Of a DNA stretch of 64,000 nucleotides, positions 1-8,459 are shown one piece after another; position 1 is the stretch's first letter; each line of letters starts with the position of its first letter. Location: assembly GCA_002163155.1 (NCBI GenBank), contig MAAO01000008.1, positions 1 to 64,000 on the forward strand, in the 5' to 3' direction. The stretch comes from Halobacteriovorax marinus (GTDB lineage: Bacteria > Bdellovibrionota > Bacteriovoracia > Bacteriovoracales > Bacteriovoracaceae). The notes under the pieces are model-generated. The model had not been told where the DNA came from. It ran no database searches and saw nothing but the letters and a program-made list of their open reading frames with translations. The position numbers were made by a program, and so were the translations under genes.

Positions 1-158
1 TGAAGATAACAACTTTTAAAACCCAAGAAAACTTGATGAATACTTTTAGTCTGAACAAGAATTTGTATATAACGCTGATAAATAATGTGAAGTAGATCGG
101 AAATTGTTTAATATTAGTTCTATTTTTGGTTTATTCTATTGCATCCACCAATGTCATC

Positions 159-295
159 TATGAAAGAACTCTCAAAACTGACTAAAATTCTGTATTAAAG
201 ATTAGGCAACCTTCTACAGATATGGAAGCCGTTGTATTATCTAATGGCACTTATTTTACAGAAGCGCTTTTCTATTCTCTGTGAGTTCTTTCATA
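159..295. repeat. Inverted repeat in the gene-free left edge
   Basis: A 13-base arm TATGAAAGAACTC at 159-171 is matched by its exact reverse complement at 283-295. The arms are 111 bases apart and two further pairs are possible inside. No convincing gene is visible in bases 1-470. A short open stretch ending in a stop at 281-283 reads like a protein C-terminus, but it is too short to support a call. A smaller hairpin (ATGGAAG at 322-328, CTTCCAT at 340-346) follows. The function is unknown; decayed mobile DNA or an RNA structure are possible. Confidence 0.45.
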
Positions 296-470
296 AAGAT
301 TTCTTGAGCAATGGTTTCGTGATGGAAGTCTTTTCGTTGCTTCCATGTCTAAATTAAAAATAGTGTATAATTTTTGTATGTCGAAAAATGAGTTAAAGGT
401 GTTGAGTATTCAAAATACTATTGCAGATTTAGTTCTGATAACCACAACTTATAGATTTAACGAGATTTTT

Positions 471-1541
471 ATGAAATTGTTTTTATTATCTTTTACTTTA
501 ATTTTTCTGAATAACACAACTATGGGATTTTCTATAGAGCATCCTATGTACCGAAAAGTATCTGGCTTTGGAGAATTGCATATAATTCTCGAGAAACCAG
601 ATTCTAAAATTTACTTTTATGATAATGACAAACTTCTTGGTAATCCTCTAGGACATCTTGGATATGCAGAAGTTGTTATTAATAACGAGGTAGTTTGTAA
701 AGGGAGAGCTCTTTACCGTGTTAAGAAACTAAATCGTGCTTATAAAATATATCAAGATTTATTAAAGTTAAAAAAGAATTTTAGTGGTGATCTTAGTCAT
801 TTAAAGAAAGAGCTTTTTGATGACAGGCGAATGCATTGTACCGATAGGCTATACGCTAACCCTTTTGATGGAGGGGGGCCACCAACTATATTTTACACCA
901 AGAGAATCAATGAAAATACATTCTTGTCGAATTTTGAGGGTCAGGATTTTTATTTTAAAATTGAAGGTGTAATCTCAAGAGAAATCGAAGGACAGGGCTG
1001 GGATTATAATATAGGGAAGCGGGAAGATATGCTTTACACTCATGTTAAACTTCCAAATAAGCAACGGTATAAATACTATGCAGAAAAAAATCCAGAACTT
1101 GCAAAATTTGTAGAAGATCTTAAGGTTGCAATTAAGAAAAATGATCTGAAAATTATTGAGAGTATGTTTGGAACATATAGAACATATATTGGGTTTAGAA
1201 AGATAATGAAGCCTGAATTTGATAGATTTAAAAAGAGTTTTGTTAAGTATCATGGAAAGGTCCTTCCAGAGCATCGTACCAAATTTAGAGAAGAAAATAG
1301 TTATACCTCCTTTTATGACTTCTTCGAAAAAAAGAAAAACGAAGTCTTGGAGCTTCTTGAGTTAGGACCGTTAGTTTATACGAGATATTCTTATACTTCT
1401 GGAACAAACCACCTCTCAAGTATCTCCTTTTTCACGCTAAAGGGAGTAAAGGTAAGTATTTTCATTAGAAGGAAAAATGGCAAGAAAATAGTTAAGCTAA
1501 CTTCATTTGCTCCGTTTGACTATCTAGATAGTGGAGGATAA
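471..1541 (+). CDS. Exported protein of unknown function
   Basis: The product is about 356 residues and I do not recognise a family. The ATG at 471 is preferred because it opens directly into a signal peptide (MKLFLLSFTLIFL, followed by a small-residue cleavage region). The frame stays open upstream to 345, but those 42 residues look unlike a secretion signal. The mature part is rich in Lys, Phe and Tyr with no membrane segment, so it is probably periplasmic or secreted. Its region near residue 250 has a run of charged helices. A hairpin overlaps the stop codon. No operon partner is visible. Confidence 0.6.
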   Translation: MKLFLLSFTLIFLNNTTMGFSIEHPMYRKVSGFGELHIILEKPDSKIYFYDNDKLLGNPLGHLGYAEVVINNEVVCKGRALYRVKKLNRAYKIYQDLLKLKKNFSGDLSHLKKELFDDRRMHCTDRLYANPFDGGGPPTIFYTKRINENTFLSNFEGQDFYFKIEGVISREIEGQGWDYNIGKREDMLYTHVKLPNKQRYKYYAEKNPELAKFVEDLKVAIKKNDLKIIESMFGTYRTYIGFRKIMKPEFDRFKKSFVKYHGKVLPEHRTKFREENSYTSFYDFFEKKKNEVLELLELGPLVYTRYSYTSGTNHLSSISFFTLKGVKVSIFIRRKNGKKIVKLTSFAPFDYLDSGG

Positions 1542-1556
1542 ACCTCTCCACTTCTT
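1530..1556 (+). terminator. Hairpin at the end of the exported-protein gene
   Basis: AGTGGAGG at 1530-1537 pairs with CCTCTCCACT at 1543-1552, leaving a two-base bulge, and is followed by a T-rich stretch. It straddles the stop codon of the upstream gene. The T run is weak, so this is a likely but imperfect intrinsic terminator. Confidence 0.45.
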
Positions 1557-1749
1557 GTTAAATATAAGTACTTGATCCTAGAAATCTCTATTAGATAACT
1601 CCAAAGCAAAACCAAAACCCCTCTATAAAAGATTGGCCATTCTTTCATAAGACGAAAAAATGTGGGTACTTATCAAATAGGCTGAATATAAGAATTTAAG
1701 TAGGGGATTTAAGAGAGTCGAAGCTAATAAGCTTTTAAGTTCTAGATTG

Positions 1750-1778
1750 CCCAGACTCTTACATCGTAAAAGTCTGGG
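1750..1778. terminator. Strong hairpin between convergent genes
   Basis: CCCAGACT at 1750-1757 pairs with AGTCTGGG at 1771-1778. An inner TTAC/GTAA pairing gives a 13-pair stem with one mismatch. It lies eight bases beyond the stop of the minus-strand gene at 1786, which fits a terminator, but neither side has a clear T run. Confidence 0.55.
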
Positions 1779-1785
1779 GATATAT

Positions 1786-2118
1786 TTATTCTGATTCTAT
1801 TTCTTGCATTCCTTCAATTTCACAAGTTTCTGGATTAACTATTATTGCACTACTAAACCAACCACTATGAATCGATCCTGTTAAAACAAAAATTAATTTG
1901 TCTTCAGAGAAAGGTCCAACATCAGCTTGACGACGAATATCATAAATTGATCCGGTCTCTAGGTATGTGGCGTCCTTACTAATTTGTGGCATATAATCAA
2001 ATCTTGTACCTCTGGCGTTGTCTAGGTACTGGTCTGCTACAGATTGATGACACGAAGAAGCGGAGGCAAATGAAATAGATGAAAGTGTAAGAGCAATTAA
2101 AATTAATGACTTTTTCAT
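1786..2118 (-). CDS. Small exported protein of unknown function
   Basis: The product has 110 residues, starting with a clear Sec signal peptide (Lys-Lys, hydrophobic core, Ala-Ser-Ala-Ser cleavage region near residue 20). A strong GGAGG ribosome binding site precedes the ATG. The mature protein of about 90 residues contains two cysteines that could form a disulfide. I recognise no domain. It is probably periplasmic or secreted, like its minus-strand neighbour at 2333, which is a separate unit about 200 bases upstream. Confidence 0.6.
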   Translation of the reverse strand: MKKSLILIALTLSSISFASASSCHQSVADQYLDNARGTRFDYMPQISKDATYLETGSIYDIRRQADVGPFSEDKLIFVLTGSIHSGWFSSAIIVNPETCEIEGMQEIESE

Positions 2119-2332
2119 AGATCCTCCAAGGATGTTTAGTAATTTTCCTGCAAGGTAATCTAATGATTGCTATAAGTCTATCCTTATGTTCAAAAAAGAA
2201 TTTTCTTATTTTTTCTTGTTTAACCAAAGCGGGGTGGCCCTCTAGTTATCGCTAAATAAGTACTATAGACCAACTCTCCAGAACCAAAAAATGGCCCTTC
2301 TCAGGACCCTACTCAATCAGGAAAGAAAAAAA

Positions 2333-2809
2333 CTATTTCTTATGACAAAACACACTGTCTAAGAAAACAACTCTTTGTAATAGGAAATATTCTGAAAATT
2401 GGTCCATGTTCACGATGCTAAATTCTTTATTATGATCAAAGGCAACGATTTCAAAATCATCTTCTAATTCATAAGCCTGGTAAGGAATACTTGTTTGATA
2501 ATGAGAGTACTCTCCAAGATCAGCTGCCTTACAAATTTCAATCGCCATATCCTCTACTGGTTGCCAAGGAGTACTTGAGTAAGGATTCCAAGTTAGACCA
2601 AGATTCAACCCTTCTATATTAATATTCGTCACAACTGATCTAGTTGAACAACATGTTTGTCTGGTCTTAATATCAAAATCAAGAACCGCTGATTCTACCT
2701 CTCCCAAACCAGTTCCAAGCTCCCTTAAAGGAAATGATGAACTTGAATCTGCAGTTGCTGAATGAGCAATCAAAAGTGTTAATACTATTTTGGTTATTGT
2801 CTTAATCAT
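2333..2809 (-). CDS. Exported protein of unknown function
   Basis: The product is about 158 residues. The ATG at 2809 is chosen because a GGAG sits just before it. An in-frame TTG four codons upstream overlaps that ribosome binding site and is unlikely to be used. Residues 1-20 form a signal peptide ending in a small-residue site. The mature part has a Cys-Cys pair near residue 52 and two further cysteines, and is otherwise unremarkable. No family is recognised. The 200-base gap to the next minus-strand gene shows no gene. Confidence 0.6.
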   Translation of the reverse strand: MIKTITKIVLTLLIAHSATADSSSSFPLRELGTGLGEVESAVLDFDIKTRQTCCSTRSVVTNINIEGLNLGLTWNPYSSTPWQPVEDMAIEICKAADLGEYSHYQTSIPYQAYELEDDFEIVAFDHNKEFSIVNMDQFSEYFLLQRVVFLDSVFCHKK

Positions 2810-2925
2810 AATTATCTCCAAAATTAATTAGTGTGTAAGTTGAGTAACTGCAACTTAGAAGATATTTGGATTCGCCGCACTTACATGCAGGTACGTTTTT
2901 AAATGTGAGAATTAATTACAGGGAT

Positions 2926-3669
2926 TTACTGAACTTGCGTGAGGGGAGAGAGTGAAATCAATAATTGATAAATCTCATCGTAGTTCTTCTCTTTAGTATC
3001 ACTCATATGCATGAACTTTCGAACCACATCTCTGAGCTCTTCTTTCATTTCATCCATTCTACTAGAATCAATCGAGAGCACCAGACTAGTAGCGAAAGAC
3101 TTATCTCTAGAAACGTTATAAAGCGCGTCTTTAGCGTTATCAAACGATGTAGAGATATAGTGGAGTTTCATCTCTTCAGTGGCGAGATCACCCACAAAAC
3201 GCTTCTTAGAGGATTCAAATTGTCCCTCTTCGTTCTTTACTAAGAGACCTAATTCAAAGAGTCTTGCCAAGGCCTCTTCGCAAACTTCCACGTCTCTATT
3301 AATCGCCTTGGCGACCCACTCAGGATCATCGCAAAATCCCACAACACTAACGAGATTTAGAATAATACTGTAATGAGGATTATCAATGATCTCTAATTCA
3401 ACTTCCTCTAAACTTTGAAAGTCAGACTTTCCACCGTTATAAGAAATAAGGTTCTCTCTATAATCTGTGATCTCTTCTTCTGTTAATTTAAACTTGTCAC
3501 AAATCTCATCGAACTTCTTAAGCCCTAGATTTCGCTTCTTTCTAAGCACTTCAGAAAAACTTCCAGAATTAATATCTAGATATTGGGCGAAGGCGTTCAT
3601 GGAGTATTTAGCATTACTCTTAAGGCGTTTTTCGAATTCTTGATTTAGATAATCGACAAATTTACTCAT
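2926..3669 (-). CDS. TIGR02147/DUF4423-family transcriptional regulator
   Basis: The product has 247 residues. The N-terminus (about 1-70) reads as a helix-turn-helix, with a segment like MNAFAQYLDINSGSFSEVL that matches the start of TIGR02147-type proteins known from Bdellovibrio and Fibrobacter. The central part (about 90-180) looks like a winged-helix DUF4423 domain, and the C-terminus is helical. No enzymatic motif is present. It is divergent from the exported protein gene at 3818, so the 148-base gap probably holds both promoters and may be its target. The DNA-binding role is inferred from family resemblance. Confidence 0.75.
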   Translation of the reverse strand: MSKFVDYLNQEFEKRLKSNAKYSMNAFAQYLDINSGSFSEVLRKKRNLGLKKFDEICDKFKLTEEEITDYRENLISYNGGKSDFQSLEEVELEIIDNPHYSIILNLVSVVGFCDDPEWVAKAINRDVEVCEEALARLFELGLLVKNEEGQFESSKKRFVGDLATEEMKLHYISTSFDNAKDALYNVSRDKSFATSLVLSIDSSRMDEMKEELRDVVRKFMHMSDTKEKNYDEIYQLLISLSPLTQVQ

Positions 3670-3817
3670 AATGAGTATTTATTTAGACTATCTTAGGGAT
3701 AAGTTCCAGTAATTTGTAGGGATTACACGGCTTAGCGAGTTCGCTACACAGTAAATACTACACAAATATTGAACATTTGGACGCTTTGCGTTATTGTGCC
3801 TTAAATTTGGAGTCACT

Positions 3818-4777
3818 ATGAAAATCAAAACTATCGCCTTAGGGCTACTACTCGCTAGTACTACGCTTACCCAAGCGGCTACGGCCAATATCTGGGCAAC
3901 AATTCCCTTCATTAGAGGAGCGGATCTGTGCGCGTACAAACAGGCCTATTCTCAAACCAGAATGGAATACATGAGAGAGATGACCTATATGGCATCTGAC
4001 TTAATGGAAAGTGGCGCCAAGGGAAGTGAAGCTCTCCAGATGCTTAAAACTTTTGATGCTCTCTACGACAAGAACATACGTCTTGCCACCCAAAATAAGT
4101 ACTTAGATGTCACACTTGAAAATACTCTAAAGGGTTACCTCTCACAGTATTACTCGCAGTATCCAGTAACAGAAAAGAAGATTAACTTTCGTCATATAAA
4201 TAATATTAGAAGCGTCATAAACGCTATCTCCAATGGGCAGAGAATCGGAAATCTTGAGGCCGATGCCTATGAACTGCTAGATTATGTAGCTTATGGCTCA
4301 TATAGTTTAGCGCCAAACTGTCGTGGAAATATTCAAGTGACTCTGACTCTTGTGGGGCCCGATGGATTTACCCAAACTTTTGAAGGGACGGGAAAACCAA
4401 ATGTAGTTATGTCGCAAATAGCTAGTCGCTTATTTGAAGTCTTCCAAAGAACACAATTTCCTTCAACACTTGATCTTGGAAATTACAGTATAAGACTTGT
4501 GGGTGCGCCCAATGGAAATGTGGGAACTACTCACAACCCAAGCCTTGCTGCGAGAACATGTGCGCGCCGTGGAGCCAGACTTCCAAGTGAAGAAGAACTT
4601 GAAGTCATTTCTGAATATGGTGATTGGAATGGTGGCGTCTCAATAGGGCGTTCAGTATGGGCAGTTAGATCTGGAAGTAGTGCTATGGTCTATCATCCAG
4701 GACTTAGAAACCCGTCTCCTGTCAGGCATATGAGTGCAGTAAATACGCGAAAATTCAGATATTACTGCGTGCAATAA
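3818..4777 (+). CDS. Exported protein with an FGE/DUF1566-like C-terminal segment
   Basis: The product is about 319 residues. The ATG at 3818 follows a TTTGGAG ribosome binding site and starts a signal peptide cleaved after an Ala-Thr-Ala region near residue 22. An upstream TTG at 3794 lies before the ribosome binding site and is rejected. The middle (about 30-230) has no recognised family. The last 80 residues contain CARRGARLPSEEELEVIS and later Trp and Cys residues, resembling the RLPTEAEWE signature of sulfatase-modifying/C-lectin-like folds. It is divergent from the TIGR02147-like regulator, which may control it. Confidence 0.6.
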   Translation: MKIKTIALGLLLASTTLTQAATANIWATIPFIRGADLCAYKQAYSQTRMEYMREMTYMASDLMESGAKGSEALQMLKTFDALYDKNIRLATQNKYLDVTLENTLKGYLSQYYSQYPVTEKKINFRHINNIRSVINAISNGQRIGNLEADAYELLDYVAYGSYSLAPNCRGNIQVTLTLVGPDGFTQTFEGTGKPNVVMSQIASRLFEVFQRTQFPSTLDLGNYSIRLVGAPNGNVGTTHNPSLAARTCARRGARLPSEEELEVISEYGDWNGGVSIGRSVWAVRSGSSAMVYHPGLRNPSPVRHMSAVNTRKFRYYCVQ

Positions 4778-4806
4778 GTATAAGAAATGTAAAAGAATTG
4801 AATTTC

Positions 4807-4830
4807 GGGCACTTAACTCAGTAGGTGCCC
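4807..4830 (+). terminator. Hairpin after the exported-protein gene
   Basis: GGGCAC at 4807-4812 pairs with GTGCCC at 4825-4830, with a loop of 12 bases. It lies 30 bases after the upstream stop and separates that gene from the oxygenase operon. No good T run follows. Confidence 0.45.
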
Positions 4831-4917
4831 CTCCAATACTTTCATCTAAACGAAATTCAGTGCATAATTATTTATAGAAGGTCTATCTTCAATGAGGAAG
4901 AGGCCCTAGGGATAAGT

Positions 4918-5925
4918 ATGAAGATTCCAGACCTGTACAATGATCTTGAATTAAAGCGCTATTTAGATGTGCAACAGAAATTCGCCTGGGACCTGGAAGC
5001 TGATTTTAATTGGGCAGGAGGAGTGGATCTCTCCAAACCTCTGGTTCCCCTAAGTAAGAATAATAAACTCTTTGAAGGGTTCGCCAGTGAACAAAAACTG
5101 GTGATCTCGCAAATGCTGGGACTCATAGTAAATGAGGCCTTTAATGAATTTGAAATCTCTCTCGATAAATTTAAGAAACAGTGCTGGGAAGATATTCTCT
5201 TAAAGAATCCTGTGAACCCCGAAATGTGGGATCTAGGAGTTGAATTCTTTGAAGATGAACATAAACACTCGCTAGCTTTTAATCGCTACACTGACATCTT
5301 CGCCAAGTCCGTTGATGTGGAAGCGGAAGAATTAAAACAAATCCTGCCTTCCATGGAAAATAATAAATTAGCAAAACTCTTCAACGTAAACGCCATGGCC
5401 GGTGGTGCTGCTATTTGGTGGCTGGCCGCAGCCGTAGAAGAAGAGTCGATGATGCTCTATCAGTATATTAGAAATTTCAAAGGTGAAATCGATCCGCTCT
5501 ATCACCAATTACATAAGAATCACTTTGAAGAAGAGGCGAGACACGCCTCCTATGCTTTTCTCATGTTGGAGCTCATAGAGAAGAGAAGTAAGACTCCGGT
5601 AGATGTTCTGATGCAGAAGATTGATTTTATTCTCTCCGATGTGTTTCAAATTACTTGGACCTTTACAGAATTATCAAAAGTTAGAAAGGTGAAACATTTA
5701 ACACAGAAGAATGAGTTCTTTAAAATCTTGGCCAGCACAATACCGCTCATGCGAGAGAAAGGACCTATTGAGATTATTCACTCTCTCTTTACCGACACTC
5801 CTTATATCTCCATGATTTTAAATCCTAAAGAAAATAGAAATATCAAAGATGCCATAGAGAAGTTTCGCCCCTGGGCGCTACCTAAGTTTAAGCCCCAGGG
5901 TCATGATCTAACTTGTGAGTTTTAA
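4918..5925 (+). CDS. AurF-like di-iron oxygenase
   Basis: The product is a 335-residue ferritin-like protein. Counting from the ATG at 4918, the metal-ligand candidates are Glu79, Glu114, His117, Glu174/175, His202, Glu206 and His209. They appear in two Glu...(D/E)ExxH units (EDEHKH and HFEEEARH). The spacing closely matches what I recall for the p-aminobenzoate N-oxygenase AurF. This family uses a di-iron centre and oxygen to oxidise amines or other substrates; the substrate here is unknown. The ATG at 4918 follows AGGG, while an earlier GTG at 4825 lies in a terminator hairpin. It is the first gene of a five-gene operon. Confidence 0.75.
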   Translation: MKIPDLYNDLELKRYLDVQQKFAWDLEADFNWAGGVDLSKPLVPLSKNNKLFEGFASEQKLVISQMLGLIVNEAFNEFEISLDKFKKQCWEDILLKNPVNPEMWDLGVEFFEDEHKHSLAFNRYTDIFAKSVDVEAEELKQILPSMENNKLAKLFNVNAMAGGAAIWWLAAAVEEESMMLYQYIRNFKGEIDPLYHQLHKNHFEEEARHASYAFLMLELIEKRSKTPVDVLMQKIDFILSDVFQITWTFTELSKVRKVKHLTQKNEFFKILASTIPLMREKGPIEIIHSLFTDTPYISMILNPKENRNIKDAIEKFRPWALPKFKPQGHDLTCEF

Positions 5926-6795
5926 ATGTACCGCGAAGTGAGAGAAGAAATTCGAAAGTTAGACACCTCTTGGATTCAAGAGGGAGAGGACGATGGCAGC
6001 TCTCCCATTATAGTGCTCTTGCACGGCTTTCCCGACAATGCTAAGAGTTGGTCCAAACAAATAGATTTCTTTAAAGAAGATTACCTAGTGCTTGCGCCCT
6101 ATGTACACGGCACAAGTGAGCGAGATAAGTTCATTCCTAAGCGACGTTACGCTAGTGACTCCTACGCTCTAGATATAATTGAAATCATCAATAGGGTAGA
6201 TAGAGATAAGAATAGATCTATTCTGATCGTAGGGCACGACATAGGTGGCGTAATCGCCGACAAAGTCGCTCAGTTTCTTGGTTCTCGATCCATTGGCATT
6301 GTACTGATTAATAGTTTGGGGCTAGATCAATTCTACTATCGAAAGAAAGACCCCTTTCAGATTTTTAAATCCTACTATATAGGAATCTTTCAAGCGCCAA
6401 TTATCACCGATGGTATTTTCAAGCTCTTTAATAGACGCATGTTAAAATTCATCTACGACACCGGTGGCCTTGATAAGAAGGACGAAATACGAGAACACGG
6501 AAAGGAAGTCTTCCGTGGACTGCAACACTATAGAAATTTCGCCAGAGAAATGCTCTCGCTCAGAAACAATATAAGAAAGACACTCAACACCAATGCGCTA
6601 TACTTATTTGGCGAGCGCGATAAGTTTCTAGAGCTACCTAGTGTTCATGAAGCGAAGAAGTTCTACGCCCATTCAGAAGTCCGAGTAATTAATAGTACGC
6701 ACTGGATGCATAGAAATGATAGCTCCACGGTGAATAGAATTCTATCTAAGACCTTTAATGCTTGGTTAGCTGGCGCAAAGGAAAAACATGTTTGA
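5926..6795 (+). CDS. Alpha/beta hydrolase, epoxide-hydrolase-like
   Basis: The product has 289 residues. HGFP at 33-36 is the oxyanion motif, and GHDIGG around residue 105 puts an Asp at the nucleophile position, as in epoxide hydrolases and haloalkane dehalogenases rather than serine esterases. A His in the STHWMHRN segment near residue 258 is the likely catalytic base. There is no signal peptide, so it is cytoplasmic. The ATG follows the stop codon of the oxygenase directly, so the two are translationally linked. An epoxide or ester intermediate made in the same pathway is a reasonable substrate, but this is inference. Confidence 0.75.
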   Translation: MYREVREEIRKLDTSWIQEGEDDGSSPIIVLLHGFPDNAKSWSKQIDFFKEDYLVLAPYVHGTSERDKFIPKRRYASDSYALDIIEIINRVDRDKNRSILIVGHDIGGVIADKVAQFLGSRSIGIVLINSLGLDQFYYRKKDPFQIFKSYYIGIFQAPIITDGIFKLFNRRMLKFIYDTGGLDKKDEIREHGKEVFRGLQHYRNFAREMLSLRNNIRKTLNTNALYLFGERDKFLELPSVHEAKKFYAHSEVRVINSTHWMHRNDSSTVNRILSKTFNAWLAGAKEKHV

Positions 6796-7657
6796 AATAA
6801 GTAAAATGGCCTCTAAGCTAGAAAGTCTAAAGGCCTCCTATATTCATAAGAATGTTAGTTTCTCTAAAGAGGAGCTGGCCAAGTTTCAAGCTTCCCAGGA
6901 ATTGGCAATGAAGGCCGCTAGGGAAGTGGCTGCACTGATCCAACCGGGTTGGAGTGAAAAGAGAGCGGCGGATCTGCTCAATTCATATCTGCGAGACTGC
7001 GGTGTAAAGAGTTTCTTTCATGAGGCCTTCGTGTGGTTTGGAACGCGTAGCCGCTTCGCTGGAATTAGTCCCGAGGGCGCGCTGAGATATCAAGGTTTCA
7101 TGCCGACAGATAGAGTGTGCCAAGAAGGAGATGTGATCCTCCTAGATGTGGCCCCTATCTTTCAGGGATACCCAAGTGATATTGGAGTGAACTTCATTGT
7201 GGGCGAGAATTCTAAGAACAGCGAAGAGTTTAATAAGGGAAAAGACTTTCTCAATATGCTTAGGTCTGAGATTCCAAAGATGTTTGAGATCTATGGCATC
7301 AAAGGTGGAGAGATCTATCAGCGAGTGAATACTTTGATAAAAGACGCGGGTTTTGATAATTTACATAAGACTTATCCGCTAGGAGTACTCGGACATCGTC
7401 TCTATCCCATTCCCTTTGAAGGAATCGGGTCGCGTTTAAAAATTTGGCAATTTGGCATTCATGCCTATTGGTCGCTACTTAGTCGTGGACTTTTACCCGA
7501 TACACTTAGAGAGAATCATAAAGGGTCCTTAGACGGACTCTGGGCGATTGAGCCCCACATAGGCAGTGAGAACTTCGGAATGAAGTTTGAAGAGATGTTA
7601 CTAGTTGAAAAAGGCAAGGCCAGATGGCTGAGTGAAAAAGGTTTCTATCATGAGTAA
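6788..7657 (+). CDS. M24-family metallopeptidase-like protein
   Basis: The product has 289 residues with the pita-bread fold signature of methionine aminopeptidase/Xaa-Pro peptidase proteins. The five metal-ligand positions can be picked out: Asp120 (DVILLDVAP), Asp131, His203 (LGHRL), Glu255 (WAIEPH) and a Glu near 268-274. The start overlaps the preceding hydrolase gene by 8 bases and the gene sits inside the biosynthesis-like operon. M24 proteins cleave N-terminal amino acids or prolyl bonds, and some act on non-peptide C-N bonds such as creatine. A small-molecule amidohydrolase role would suit this context better than general peptidase work, but that is inference. Confidence 0.75.
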   Translation: MFEISKMASKLESLKASYIHKNVSFSKEELAKFQASQELAMKAAREVAALIQPGWSEKRAADLLNSYLRDCGVKSFFHEAFVWFGTRSRFAGISPEGALRYQGFMPTDRVCQEGDVILLDVAPIFQGYPSDIGVNFIVGENSKNSEEFNKGKDFLNMLRSEIPKMFEIYGIKGGEIYQRVNTLIKDAGFDNLHKTYPLGVLGHRLYPIPFEGIGSRLKIWQFGIHAYWSLLSRGLLPDTLRENHKGSLDGLWAIEPHIGSENFGMKFEEMLLVEKGKARWLSEKGFYHE

Positions 7658-8459
7658 GACAATAGCTATAACCGGCGCCTGTAGTGGTCTGGGTTTAGAA
7701 TTTGTAAAACAATATATTGCACTTGGAAATAAAGTCATCGCCATTGATATGAATGGCGGAGAGTTAGTTCGACTGGAACAAGAGTATCCAGATAACTTCA
7801 AGGGTAAGAAAGCCGATCTACTGGCGATTGAAGACTACAGTGAATTTATCACAAGCTTTCTAGCTGAATTTGGCCCCATTGATCTCTTTATCAATAATGC
7901 CGGAATCGTAAAGGTCGGAGCATTTGATTCTGTAGATGAAGCGGACTTTGACCGCGTGATGAAGTTGAACTTCTCAGTTATGGCGAAGTTTACTCATTAT
8001 CTAATTGGACATATGGAAGAGCGCGGAAGCGGTAGCATTATGAATGTGGCCTCGGTGGCGGGACATGTTCCCTGTCCCTTTACCGCTAGTTATAGTGCTT
8101 CTAAATTTGCCATAGTGGGTCTGACTAAGTCCTTACAAATTGAACTTGAGTATAGAAAGTCTCCCGTTCAGTTACAGTTGGTTTCTCCGGGCTTTGTGAA
8201 GACCAGTCTACATAAGAATCAAGACCTGGGTGTTTTCGCTGCAGGATTTGAAAAGATGGCGGAGAGTGCTTCCAAGTGCGTGAGCGAAGTAATTAAGAAA
8301 CAAGAGAAGGGTGATGATTTCATAGCGCCTACGCTTAATGGAACACTCATGTTAAAAATTGATTGGCTCTCACCTAAGATCTCAAAATTCATGTCACGGG
8401 TGATTAGTTCAAAAAATTATAAACAAATGCTTGGATTAGAAAAGATAGATAAATTATGA
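7650..8459 (+). CDS. Short-chain dehydrogenase/reductase
   Basis: The product is about 269 residues, a classical SDR. From the ATG at 7650, the cofactor motif TGACSGLG is at 8-15, NNAG at 82-85, catalytic Ser135, and YSASK with Tyr148 and Lys152. An Asp at the end of the second strand (IAIDMNG) suggests NAD(H) rather than NADP(H). AAGG stands before the ATG at 7650; an earlier in-frame GTG at 7632 is less likely. It overlaps the upstream gene by 8 bases and the downstream gene by 4, so it is firmly part of the operon. The substrate is unknown. Confidence 0.85.
   Translation: MSKTIAITGACSGLGLEFVKQYIALGNKVIAIDMNGGELVRLEQEYPDNFKGKKADLLAIEDYSEFITSFLAEFGPIDLFINNAGIVKVGAFDSVDEADFDRVMKLNFSVMAKFTHYLIGHMEERGSGSIMNVASVAGHVPCPFTASYSASKFAIVGLTKSLQIELEYRKSPVQLQLVSPGFVKTSLHKNQDLGVFAAGFEKMAESASKCVSEVIKKQEKGDDFIAPTLNGTLMLKIDWLSPKISKFMSRVISSKNYKQMLGLEKIDKL

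Noticed and set aside
186-283. Open stretch resembling the C-terminus of a protein
   Set aside because: It is only about 30 codons, with no start signal, and could be chance.
4918-5925. Reading the di-iron protein as an alkane-forming aldehyde oxygenase partner of the acyl-ACP reductase at 38804
   Set aside because: The ligand spacing fits AurF, not the aldehyde-deformylating oxygenase, and the two genes are 33 kb apart in separate operons.
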